Part shown: one piece after another, positions 50,368-57,656 of the stretch
Layout: each line of letters starts with the position of its first letter
Position numbering within the stretch: the first letter of the stretch is position 1
Assembly (NCBI RefSeq): GCF_019303475.1
Contig: NZ_JABLSI010000033.1
Location: forward strand, 18,208-76,061
Direction of reading: 5' to 3'
Origin: Streptomyces sp. JJ38
GTDB lineage: Bacteria; Actinomycetota; Actinomycetes; Streptomycetales; Streptomycetaceae
DNA: 57,854 nucleotides
Made by a program: the position numbers and the translations under genes
Notes under the pieces: generated by a model
Seen by the model: the letters and a program-made list of their open reading frames with translations, nothing else
Told to the model about the DNA's origin: nothing
Database searches by the model: none

Positions 50368-52236
50368 ATGATGACGAGCAGGCGCGAGCAGCACCCCGAC
50401 ACCGGCAGCGCGCCGCGCGCCCGGCGTGCCGCGTCGTCCGGCCGGCACGCCGGGCGGCCCGGCACGGGCGCCCACCGCGTCGTCCCCCAGCGGGAGCAGC
50501 GGGCCGCGCGGAAACGCGCCGGGGAGGGCACGGGAGAGCCCATGCCGATGCGTACGGCCGAACGTTTTGCCGACCCGTCCGCCGAGGGGGCCGAAAGGCC
50601 CGGCGAGCGGGGCACGTCCAGGGACCGCGGGAAGTCCGGGAAACGCGGGGAGCCCGGGGCATCCGGGGAGCGCCGGGGGCCCAGGCCGCCCGCGCACTTC
50701 GACGCCTACCTGGACGGGCTGTTCACCTACTGCCTGTCCGTGATGTGCGAGCACGACACCGCCACCGCCGCCCTCGGCGAGGCCCTCGCCGTCGCCGAAC
50801 GCCAGCGGCTGCGCGACCGCGCGCCCACCGATCCCGCCCAGCACCGGCCCTGGCTCTACGCCCTCGCCCGCTGGTCCTGTCTGCGTCGGCTCAACGCCCA
50901 CGCCCACGCCGTGCCCGCCGAGCCGCTCTCACCCCGGGCCGCCGAGCGCCGGCGTCGCGAACTGGGAGCGCTCGCCTGGCCGGAGGCCGCCGGCACGGCA
51001 CCCGAGCAGCGTGAGGCGCTGGAGCTGGCGGTCCGGCACCGGCTGCCGGTCCACGAGGTGGCCGCCGTGCTCGCCCGCCCCACCGCCGTCACCCGGGAAC
51101 TGCTGTCCAGCGGGGCCTGCGAGGTCGAACGCACCCGGGCCGCGCTCGCCGTCGTCGCCACCGGCGGCTGCCCGACCGTCGCCGCGATCGCGGCCGACAG
51201 CCGCCAGGGCGAGCTGCGCCTGAGCACCGCCCTGTGCCGGGAGCTCGTCCGGCACGTCGACGAGTGCCCCGGCTGCCGCCACAGCGCCGAACGCCTCGCC
51301 GCCGGCGGGCCCTGGCCCGGCACCGCACCCACCGGCACCGGCAGCCTGCCACTGCTGGTGGCCCCGCGTCCCGCCGTCCACGCCGCGCTGCTGCTCGCCC
51401 AGCGGGCCCGCCTGCTGCACGCGCCCCGCTTCGACCGCCGCGGCTTCCCACTCGCCGACCGCGACCGCACCGCACGCCGCGAGAAGCTGCGCAGCCGGGC
51501 CGTCACGACCACCGTCGTCGCGACCGTCATCGCCGCGCCCGTGCTCGCGGTGTGGGCCGCCTACCGCGGTGCCCCGCTGACCGGCGAGGCCCGCGAGGAG
51601 GCCACCGTGACGGCGGTCGAGGCCGAGGACGAGGACGGCGCGCGCGGCTACCCGCCGGACGGGGAGCACTCCCACGGCGACGTCGGCCCGGGTGGCCGCT
51701 CCGGCGACGGGCGTCCCGCCGTCACCGTGACGTCCGACGAGCGGGGCGACCACCCCGGAGAGGACGCCGCCGACCGCCCCGGCGACCCGAGCGGCCCGTC
51801 CTCCGAGCCGTCCCCGTCCCAGGGGCCGGACGGCGGTGCGACGACGGCCCCGGCGCCCTCCCGCCTCACCGTGGAGGCCGGCACCGCGGACGGGGCCACG
51901 GTGATCACGCTGCGGAACTCGGGCGGCTCCCCCGTCTCCTGGTCCGCCTCCACCGACGCCGCCTGGCTGCGGCTCAGCCACACCTCGGGGACCTTGCGAC
52001 CGGGTGAGTCGGCCACGGTGAGGGTGACCGTCGACCGGGACGCCGAGCCTGCCGGCACCTGGTCGGCCCGCATCCACATCGCCCCCGTCGATGCCGTCGT
52101 CACCGTCGAGGGGGAGGGCGCGGCCCCCGACCCGGGGCCCTCCGAGCCGCCGCGGGACCCCGAGCCGAGCGACCCCCCGCCCTCCGGCGACCCGAGCGGC
52201 GAACCCTCGACGGAACCCTCCTCGCCCCCGAGCTGA
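50368..52236 (+). CDS. Sigma-factor-like / zinc-finger / transmembrane / BACON-domain fusion
   Basis: A 622-residue protein of unusual architecture. After a basic disordered N-terminus, residues about 115-190 resemble ECF sigma region 2 (FDAYLDGLFTYCLSVMCEHDTATAALGEAL ... WLYALARWSCLRRL). A region 4-like part follows (EQREALELAVRHRLPVHEVAAVLARPTAVTRELL). Next is CRELVRHVDECPGCRHSAERL, an H-x3-C-x2-C zinc-type motif as in anti-sigma factors. A transmembrane helix (TTVVATVIAAPVLAVWAAY), an acidic linker, an extracytoplasmic BACON-type domain (SRLTVEAGTADGATVITLRNSGGSPVSWSASTDAAWLRLSHTSGTLRPGE) and a Pro/Ser tail complete it. The start is ATG 50368 (ATGATG). Its similarity to sigma factors is partial and its activity unknown. 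Confidence 0.8.
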   Translation: MMTSRREQHPDTGSAPRARRAASSGRHAGRPGTGAHRVVPQREQRAARKRAGEGTGEPMPMRTAERFADPSAEGAERPGERGTSRDRGKSGKRGEPGASGERRGPRPPAHFDAYLDGLFTYCLSVMCEHDTATAALGEALAVAERQRLRDRAPTDPAQHRPWLYALARWSCLRRLNAHAHAVPAEPLSPRAAERRRRELGALAWPEAAGTAPEQREALELAVRHRLPVHEVAAVLARPTAVTRELLSSGACEVERTRAALAVVATGGCPTVAAIAADSRQGELRLSTALCRELVRHVDECPGCRHSAERLAAGGPWPGTAPTGTGSLPLLVAPRPAVHAALLLAQRARLLHAPRFDRRGFPLADRDRTARREKLRSRAVTTTVVATVIAAPVLAVWAAYRGAPLTGEAREEATVTAVEAEDEDGARGYPPDGEHSHGDVGPGGRSGDGRPAVTVTSDERGDHPGEDAADRPGDPSGPSSEPSPSQGPDGGATTAPAPSRLTVEAGTADGATVITLRNSGGSPVSWSASTDAAWLRLSHTSGTLRPGESATVRVTVDRDAEPAGTWSARIHIAPVDAVVTVEGEGAAPDPGPSEPPRDPEPSDPPPSGDPSGEPSTEPSSPPS

Positions 52237-52260
52237 GCCCGGGGCGGTGCGGGACCGGGA

Positions 52261-53778
52261 TCAGCCCGGCAGCCGCCCGTGCACCGAGCGCCACAGCCGC
52301 GGCAGCTCCCGCTCGTACCCCTCGGCGAGGGCGGCCTCCCGTGCGTGGAGGAGGCCGTAGGTGAAGGAGGGTTCACCGGCCGCGTGCGCCCGCAGGGCCA
52401 GCTCGCGCAGGGCCCGCCGGGCCACGACGCTGTCCTGGTGCTCGCCGAGCAGCGTCTGCACGGACGTCAGGGCCCGGGTGGCGCGCTTGGCCCGTTTGCC
52501 CAGCGCGGGACGGGCCGCCTCGGCCGCGTAGCGGGCCCGTTTGGCGGCCTTGCGGGCCTCGTGCAGCGTCCGGTCGCGCTCGTCGCCCGGCGGGAACCGC
52601 AGGGCCCGGCCGACGCGGGCGTCCAGCCGCCCGACGTCCCGGCGCAGGACGCGGGCGAGGACCTCCGGCGCGGGGCGCTCCGCGGCTGGCCGCAACGGCG
52701 GGTCGGCCAGCAGCTCCTCGAGCTCGCGCAGCAGGATGAGGTGGCGCGGGTCGTCGAGGACGTCGATCACCCGGGACCGCGAGCCGCCCTGTCGTGCCCG
52801 GTCCTCCGCCCGCAGGCGGTCGGCGACCGGGCCGAGCCGCAGCGCGGGCGGCAGCTCGGCGAGCCGCTCGGAGAGCCGCGCCGCCAGCACCTCCCGGTCA
52901 CGGTCCTGGGCGAGCCCGGCGGCGAGCCGGCGCAGCTCCTCGCCCAGCGGGTCGGTGACGGCGCGGTCGAGGACGGCGGAGGCCGAGCGGAAGCAGCTCC
53001 GCAGGCGCCGGGTGGCCACCCGCATCCGGTGTACCGAGTCGGGCACGTCGCGGCGCACCGCCGGGTCCAGCGCGATCAGGGCCTCGACCTGCTCCCGGAC
53101 GTAGTCGAGCACGCACGCCCCGGCCGTCCCCGGCGCCGGTCCCGCAGGCTCGGGGGCGCTCCCGGGGGGTCCTTCCTCCGGGGCCGTCTCCGCGAGGGCC
53201 CGCTCCAGCTTGGAGGTCGCCCGGGCCCGCCGCAGCCCGGCGGCCAGCAGCCGCTTCTCGATCCGGTCCAGCAACTTCGGCCGCCCGTCCGCCGCCAGCT
53301 CCGCCTCGACCTCGGTCCACCGCGCGGGGCGACCGGCGGCCCCGGCTGGGCGTCGTGCCCGGACGCGGTCCACCGACACCTCGGCGAGCGGCCTGCCCTC
53401 GGCGTCGCGCAGGCCGCGGGCCCGGCGCTCGGAGACCAGCTCCATCACCGGCACGAGCGGCGCTTCCCGCACCCGGGACCGCACGAGCGCGATCAGCTCC
53501 CGAGGCACCTCCGCGGCCAGCGGCGCCCGGATCTCCTCGCGGACGTCGGGCCCCACCGGCAACTTGAGGTGCCAGCCGTCGTGCGACCCGCCCGTCCGGC
53601 GGCGCAGGGTGACCCCGGAGGCGGCCAGTCGTCCGTCGGCGGTGTCGTAGTACACGGCGTCGAGCCGCTGCCGCCCCGCGTCGACGACGGAGTCCACCCC
53701 GCGCACCCGTACGTCGGGCGGCTCGATGTCGTCGGCGGCCTCGTACTTGCGTTCCGTCTCGCGCACGGCGTCCACCAT
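52261..53778 (-). CDS. CYTH and CHAD domain protein
   Basis: A 505-residue fusion. The CYTH (triphosphate tunnel) part occupies about 1-200, opening with ETERKYE (ExExK motif) and including YYDTADGRLAASGVTLRRR and WHLKLPVG. This family hydrolyses or binds triphosphates. The helical CHAD part covers about 230-505, with conserved VHRMRVATRRLRS, DREVLAARL, HEARKAAKRARYAAEA, and a final helical end. CHAD domains bind polyphosphate. A Pro/Gly linker joins the two. The ATG at 53778 is used. A Ppx/GppA gene is about 2.6 kb away, in keeping with a polyphosphate-related role; the exact reaction is inference. Confidence 0.92.
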   Translation of the reverse strand: MVDAVRETERKYEAADDIEPPDVRVRGVDSVVDAGRQRLDAVYYDTADGRLAASGVTLRRRTGGSHDGWHLKLPVGPDVREEIRAPLAAEVPRELIALVRSRVREAPLVPVMELVSERRARGLRDAEGRPLAEVSVDRVRARRPAGAAGRPARWTEVEAELAADGRPKLLDRIEKRLLAAGLRRARATSKLERALAETAPEEGPPGSAPEPAGPAPGTAGACVLDYVREQVEALIALDPAVRRDVPDSVHRMRVATRRLRSCFRSASAVLDRAVTDPLGEELRRLAAGLAQDRDREVLAARLSERLAELPPALRLGPVADRLRAEDRARQGGSRSRVIDVLDDPRHLILLRELEELLADPPLRPAAERPAPEVLARVLRRDVGRLDARVGRALRFPPGDERDRTLHEARKAAKRARYAAEAARPALGKRAKRATRALTSVQTLLGEHQDSVVARRALRELALRAHAAGEPSFTYGLLHAREAALAEGYERELPRLWRSVHGRLPG

Positions 53779-53884
53779 GTCTGGACGCTACGCCCGGTGC
53801 CGTGGCCGGGCAACGGGGCCGGAAACGGCCGCTGCCGGCCACCGCGGGTGCGGTGGCCGGCAGCGTGCGTGCGCGTCGGTCGGC

Positions 53885-54619
53885 TCAGTACGGGCCGTTG
53901 ACGTTGTCGATCGAACCGTAGCGGTCGGCCGCGTAGTTGCAGGCGGCGACGATGTTCGCGACCGGGTCGTACTGGTCGTGCGGGGTGCCCGCGACGTGGT
54001 AGGCGTCGAAGGTCGGCTTGATGACCTGGAGCAGCCCGATGGACGGCGTGCCGCGCTGGGCGTTGATGTCCCAGTTGTTGATGGCGTTCGGGTTGCCGCT
54101 GGACTCCCGCATGATGTTGCGGTGGATGCCCTCGTAGGTACCCGGGATGCCGCGCTCGGCCATGATGTCCAGGGCCTCGCGGATCCAGCCGTCCAGGTTG
54201 TTCGTGTAGGTCTTGGCGGCGACGGCGCGCTCGGCGGAGCGGTCGGCCCGGTCCTCGGTGCCGCGCGCGTCGGCCTGCGGGATGGTCAGCTCCTGGCCGG
54301 GGAGGATCAGGTTCGGGTCGGTGCCGACCGTCTCCTCGTTCTCCTCGTACAGGGCCTCCCAGCCGCCCTCGACCTCGTGGTCGGTGGCGATGCCGTGCAG
54401 GGTGTCGCCGGACACGACGGTGTGGCTCTCGGCCTCGGCCTTGGCCTGCGGCGCGGCGGCGGGCTTCTCCACCACGGAGGTGGGGGCGGCCTGTGCGCTG
54501 CCGGCGGCGACCAGCGGCATGGCGAAGCCCGCGGTGCCGATCGTCAGGGCGAGGGAAAGCCGGGAAATGCTGCGGGTGTTGAGAGCGATACGGGCGCGGC
54601 GGTGACGGCCACGAGACAT
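53885..54619 (-). CDS. Secreted LysM lytic-transglycosylase-like cell-wall hydrolase
   Basis: A 244-residue exported protein. The signal peptide is MSRGRHRRARIALNTRSISR plus a hydrophobic segment ending AAGSAQA. A LysM domain (SHTVVSGDTLHGIATDHEVEGGWEALYEENEETVGTDPNLILPGQELTIP) follows. The C-terminal SLT-like domain shows the catalytic Glu in IHRNIMRESSGNPNAINNWDINAQRGTPSIGLLQVIKPTFDAYH and ends with VAACNYAADRYGSIDNVNGPY. It probably cleaves peptidoglycan glycan strands, as Rpf- and SLT-type enzymes of streptomycetes do. The ATG at 54619 follows GGAGAGGA, which lies just beyond the ydaO riboswitch, so expression is expected to fall at high c-di-AMP. Confidence 0.92.
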   Translation of the reverse strand: MSRGRHRRARIALNTRSISRLSLALTIGTAGFAMPLVAAGSAQAAPTSVVEKPAAAPQAKAEAESHTVVSGDTLHGIATDHEVEGGWEALYEENEETVGTDPNLILPGQELTIPQADARGTEDRADRSAERAVAAKTYTNNLDGWIREALDIMAERGIPGTYEGIHRNIMRESSGNPNAINNWDINAQRGTPSIGLLQVIKPTFDAYHVAGTPHDQYDPVANIVAACNYAADRYGSIDNVNGPY

Positions 54620-54635
54620 AGGGGTGTCCTCTCCT

Positions 54636-54859
54636 ACGCCTGCGAGGTGAGCTGTCGGATTCGGGCGAGAGTTGCCCGGCCATTTCCCTCGAAAGCCCCT
54701 CGGGGCCCGCTGGCGCCGTATGCGGCACGGCGCTTCGAGGGGCATGGCTTCACCCCAAGCCGGTCACGGAACCCGTGTCCGGCGGCTTACCTGGTTCCCC
54801 CGCTCCTGCCGCGGTGACGTGGTGCTTTACCCCATGGCCCGGGCGGCAGGATTCGGCGT
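54636..54859 (-). ncRNA. ydaO/yuaA-type c-di-AMP riboswitch
   Basis: On the minus strand the leader of the transglycosylase gene contains the hallmark segments of this riboswitch: GCGGCAGGAGCGGGGGAACC, then TTGGGGTGAA, and at the 3' end CCGACAGCTCACCTCGCAGG immediately followed by CGT. P1 can form between ACGCC (54855-54859) and GGCGT (54636-54640). CCTGCCGC (54843-54850) pairs with GCGGCAGG (54805-54812). The aptamer is about 224 nt, as in other streptomycetes, and ends 16 bp before the start codon, so it may mask the Shine-Dalgarno sequence or end transcription. The ligand is known for the family (c-di-AMP, off-switch) and not shown here. Confidence 0.93.
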
Positions 54860-55442
54860 CCGGGTCGGGACTCCCCCCAGGTGGGTCGGGAGCGGACACA
54901 CATAAACACAGGGATTTCGCCGGGGACAAGCAGCAGGGATACCGACATTTGGCACCCAACCGACGATCATGAGGAATTCCGCAACAGAACGCGTCTGTGC
55001 CTTTTCCGTGCGTGAGAGGGGAAGTGGGAGTCGATGCGTAAGGGGGCTGTTTTTCGGCGGAGTTGCCAAGGGGGTATGACGGTCGCCACGTGGTTGCGTC
55101 TGGTGGTCGACTTTCTGTGTGACGCTCGCCATGCCGATTCACATAGTCTGGCAAATCCGACATTTGAATTCACGTGTCCACCTCTGCGGGGCGGCGACCT
55201 TAATTCGGGCATTAAGGGTTTTTGGGGTGAATGGCCTGTCGGGGTGGAGCGTGAAGGGCGGCGGGGGCTCGCCGGTTCGGCGAGCCCGCTCCGGCCGGGC
55301 GGCTTCGCGCGGCGCGCCCCCCCGGGTGTGGCGCCTGTCGCCGCCTCCCCCTGCCGCTCGGTGCTTCGCCGGTGCCCGGGCGGCGGCCCGGGGGGCGGGC
55401 TCGCGCAGCGCCGCAGCGGGGTGGCGCGAGGTCCGGCGGCGG
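54860..55442. other. Intergenic region, AT-rich in part, with no supported protein gene
   Basis: The right flank of the riboswitch and the promoter of the transglycosylase gene lie near 54860-55000 (minus). From about 54890 to 55230 base composition is clearly more AT-rich than the rest, with runs such as GAATTCACG, TTAATTCGG and TTTTT, and open frames there lack family resemblance. It then returns to G+C-rich sequence with hairpins. An orphan terminator-like hairpin lies at 55198-55223. Confidence 0.6.
55198..55223 (+). terminator. Orphan intrinsic-terminator-like hairpin
   Basis: CCTTAAT (55198-55204) pairs exactly with ATTAAGG (55211-55217) around TCGGGC, and GTTTTT follows at 55218-55223. 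There is no plus-strand gene upstream within 2.9 kb, so the transcript it would end is unknown. The same sequence is a 7-bp inverted repeat and could be an operator instead. Confidence 0.5.
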
Positions 55443-56273
55443 TCAGGGGCGGGGCGGGTCCGCGGGGTGGGGGGCGAGGGGGAGCTGGGCGGCGAGCCGG
55501 GTCTCGCACAGCTCCACCAGCCGGTCGTACGCGTCCTTGCCCATCAGCTCGGTCAGCTCGGCCCGGTAGGAGATGTAGACGGGGTCCGCGCCCTGGTGGG
55601 CCGCCGGCGCTCCGGTGCACCACCAGTGCAGGTCGTGGCCGCCCGCCCCCCAGCCGCGCCGGTCGTACTCGCCGATCGAGATCTGGAGCTTCTGCTCGCC
55701 GTCCGGCAGCTCCACCCACTGGAAGCCCCGGCGGATCGGGAGCTGCCAGCAGACGTCCGGCTTGGTCTCCAGTGGCTCCCGCCCCTCGCGCAGCGCGAGC
55801 AGGTGCAGGGCGCAGCCTCCCCCGCCGGGGAACTCGGGGCGGTTGTTGAAGATGCAGGCCCCTCCGTAGCGGCGGGTCTTGCGCTCGCCGTCCTCGTCGA
55901 CCTCGATCCAGCCCGAGCGTGTGCCCTCGTCGTGGAACTGCCACACCTCCGGCGTCAGCCGCTCGACGTGCTCGGTGACGCGGCGCTCGTCGTCCTCGTC
56001 GGAGAAGTGTGCGCCGAGCGTGCAGCAGCCGTCGCTGGCCCGCCCCGCCCGGATGCCCTGGCAGCCGTTGCCGAAGATGCAGCTCCAGCGGGAGGTGAGC
56101 CAGGTCAGGTCGCAGCGGAAGACCTGTTCCTCGTCGGCCGGGTCGGGGAACTCCACCCAGGCCCGCGCGTGGTCGAGGTCGACCTCCTCGCCCATGGCCC
56201 GACGCTGCTCGCCGCCGATGTTCCCGCCGGCCTTCCGGCTTTTGCCCGACTTCTTCGCGTTCGTCTTGCTCAC
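55443..56273 (-). CDS. Conserved Cys-rich protein, divergent neighbour of ppx
   Basis: A 276-residue protein I can describe but not name. The N-terminus is basic (MSKTNAKKSGKSRKAGG). Cysteines stand at about 54, 65, 71, 83, 84, 140, 154, 175 and 231, in the strings WSCIFGNGCQG, DGCCTLGAHF, GGACIFNNRPEFPGGGGCALHLLA, DVCWQLP and HWWCTG. The pattern recalls zinc/iron-chelating Cys-cluster proteins of the UPF0153/DUF3109 sort. In Mycobacterium tuberculosis a protein of this size (Rv0495c) likewise lies divergent to a Ppx/GppA gene, as far as I recall. The start is ATG 56273. No signal peptide. Function unknown. Confidence 0.83.
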   Translation of the reverse strand: MSKTNAKKSGKSRKAGGNIGGEQRRAMGEEVDLDHARAWVEFPDPADEEQVFRCDLTWLTSRWSCIFGNGCQGIRAGRASDGCCTLGAHFSDEDDERRVTEHVERLTPEVWQFHDEGTRSGWIEVDEDGERKTRRYGGACIFNNRPEFPGGGGCALHLLALREGREPLETKPDVCWQLPIRRGFQWVELPDGEQKLQISIGEYDRRGWGAGGHDLHWWCTGAPAAHQGADPVYISYRAELTELMGKDAYDRLVELCETRLAAQLPLAPHPADPPRP

Positions 56274-56333
56274 GACTCCAGCGTACGGGCACCGCGCGCG
56301 ACCACCGGGTCCGGCGCGTTAGCGTTCTTCCTC

Positions 56334-57266
56334 ATGAGACTCGGTGTCCTCGATGTGGGTTCGAATACCGTTCACCTCCTGGTGGTGGACGCGCACGGGG
56401 GTGCCCGTCCGCTGCCCGCCTACTCGCACAAGGCGGAGCTGAAGCTCGCCGAACTGCTCGACGAGGACGGGGCCATCACCCCGCAGGGCGTGGAGCGGCT
56501 GGTCGGCACGGTCAAGGAGGCGCTGGAGGTCGCCGAGGACATGGGGGTCGAGGATCTCCTGCCGTTCGCGACCTCCGCCGTGCGGGAGGCCTCGAACGAC
56601 GGCGACGTGCTGGGGCGGGTCGCGGAGGAGACCGGCGTCCGGCTGCGGGTCCTCTCCGGTCCGGACGAGGCGCGGCTGACCTTCCTCGCGGTGCGCCGTT
56701 GGTTCGGCTGGTCCTCGGGGCGGCTGCTGGTCCTCGACATCGGTGGCGGCTCGCTGGAGATCGCCTGCGGCTTCGACGAGGAGGCGGACGCCGCCGTCTC
56801 CCTGCCGCTGGGCGCCGGCCGGCTCACCGCGTCCTGGCTGCCGGGGGACCCGCCGGACCCGGACGACGTCCGGGCGCTGCGCCGTCACGTCCGGGCCGAG
56901 ATCGCCCGCGTTGTGGGCACCTTCAGCCGCCTGGGCGCCCCCGACCATGTCGTGGCGACGTCGAAGACGTTCCGGCAGCTCGCCCGCCTCGGTGGTGCGG
57001 CCCGCTCGGGCGAGGGGCTGTACGTTCAGCGGGAGCTGAGCCGCAAGTCGCTGGAGGAGTGGGTGCCGCGGCTCGCCACGATGACGGCCGAGCGGCGCGC
57101 CGAGCTGCCCGGGGTCTCGGAGGGCCGGGCCCGCCAGCTCCTGGCCGGGGCGCTCGTCGCCGAGGGGGCGATGGACCTCTTCGGGGTGGAGACACTGGAG
57201 ATCTGTCCCTGGGCGCTGCGCGAAGGCGTGATCCTGCGCCGGCTGGACCTGCTGCGCACGGTGTGA
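56334..57266 (+). CDS. Exopolyphosphatase / guanosine pentaphosphatase (Ppx/GppA family)
   Basis: A 310-residue ASKHA-fold phosphatase. Signatures are MRLGVLDVGSNTVHLLVVDA at the start, ATSAVREASNDGDVL, VLSGPDEARLTFLAVRRW, and the phosphate loop LLVLDIGGGSLEIACG. The short form lacks the C-terminal extensions of E. coli Ppx and resembles the small actinobacterial homologues, which cut polyphosphate and/or (p)ppGpp. The start is ATG at 56334. It is divergent from the Cys-rich gene, with 60 bp between the starts. Whether it acts on polyphosphate or pppGpp cannot be told from sequence. Confidence 0.93.
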   Translation: MRLGVLDVGSNTVHLLVVDAHGGARPLPAYSHKAELKLAELLDEDGAITPQGVERLVGTVKEALEVAEDMGVEDLLPFATSAVREASNDGDVLGRVAEETGVRLRVLSGPDEARLTFLAVRRWFGWSSGRLLVLDIGGGSLEIACGFDEEADAAVSLPLGAGRLTASWLPGDPPDPDDVRALRRHVRAEIARVVGTFSRLGAPDHVVATSKTFRQLARLGGAARSGEGLYVQRELSRKSLEEWVPRLATMTAERRAELPGVSEGRARQLLAGALVAEGAMDLFGVETLEICPWALREGVILRRLDLLRTV

Positions 57267-57656
57267 CCGCCGGCCGGGCCGCCGCGTGCCCTCCGCCGGG
57301 CCGCCGCGCGCGGCCGCGCGGGGTGCGTGGCGCGCCGCTCCGGCTGACGCGGCGCCACCTCGAGGCCGCTCGGGGTGAAAAAAATCTTCAAGATCGTGCA
57401 CGGCCCACTACGCGCGTCAACTCCCCTCGCGCAGAGGGGACTTGATCGCCGCATGACCTGCGGTGACAGATCTCCGGAAATCGGATCGGGGACCTCGCGA
57501 TGCGGTCGTCGGTGTGCGCTCTTGCCATGTGTCCGCGAGGAAAAACTCATGTGAACCCCTTGCCTGACGCCTGTTCGGCGGTGGAGGGTCGGCGCTGCGT
57601 GGATGACATGTCCGCGTCGACAGGCCCGTTACATCCTCGAACGGACAGGACCTTTC
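57267..57656. other. 390-bp intergenic region, probable promoter of the protease gene
   Basis: The first part is G+C-rich with hairpins (GGCCGCCGCGC and alike) that may end ppx transcription. The middle is AT-richer, with GAAAAAAATCTTCAAGATC, and may contain the protease promoter. The likely Shine-Dalgarno sequence is GGACAGGA just before 57657. No gene is supported. Confidence 0.5.

Noticed and set aside
54750..55163. Minus-strand and plus-strand open frames over the transglycosylase leader
   Set aside because: They cover the ydaO aptamer, whose base pairing explains the sequence conservation better than protein coding does.
55034..55849. A 271-codon plus-strand frame overlapping the Cys-rich gene
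   Set aside because: Only its first part lies in intergenic DNA, and the rest is antisense to a gene with a conserved Cys pattern. No domain is visible.
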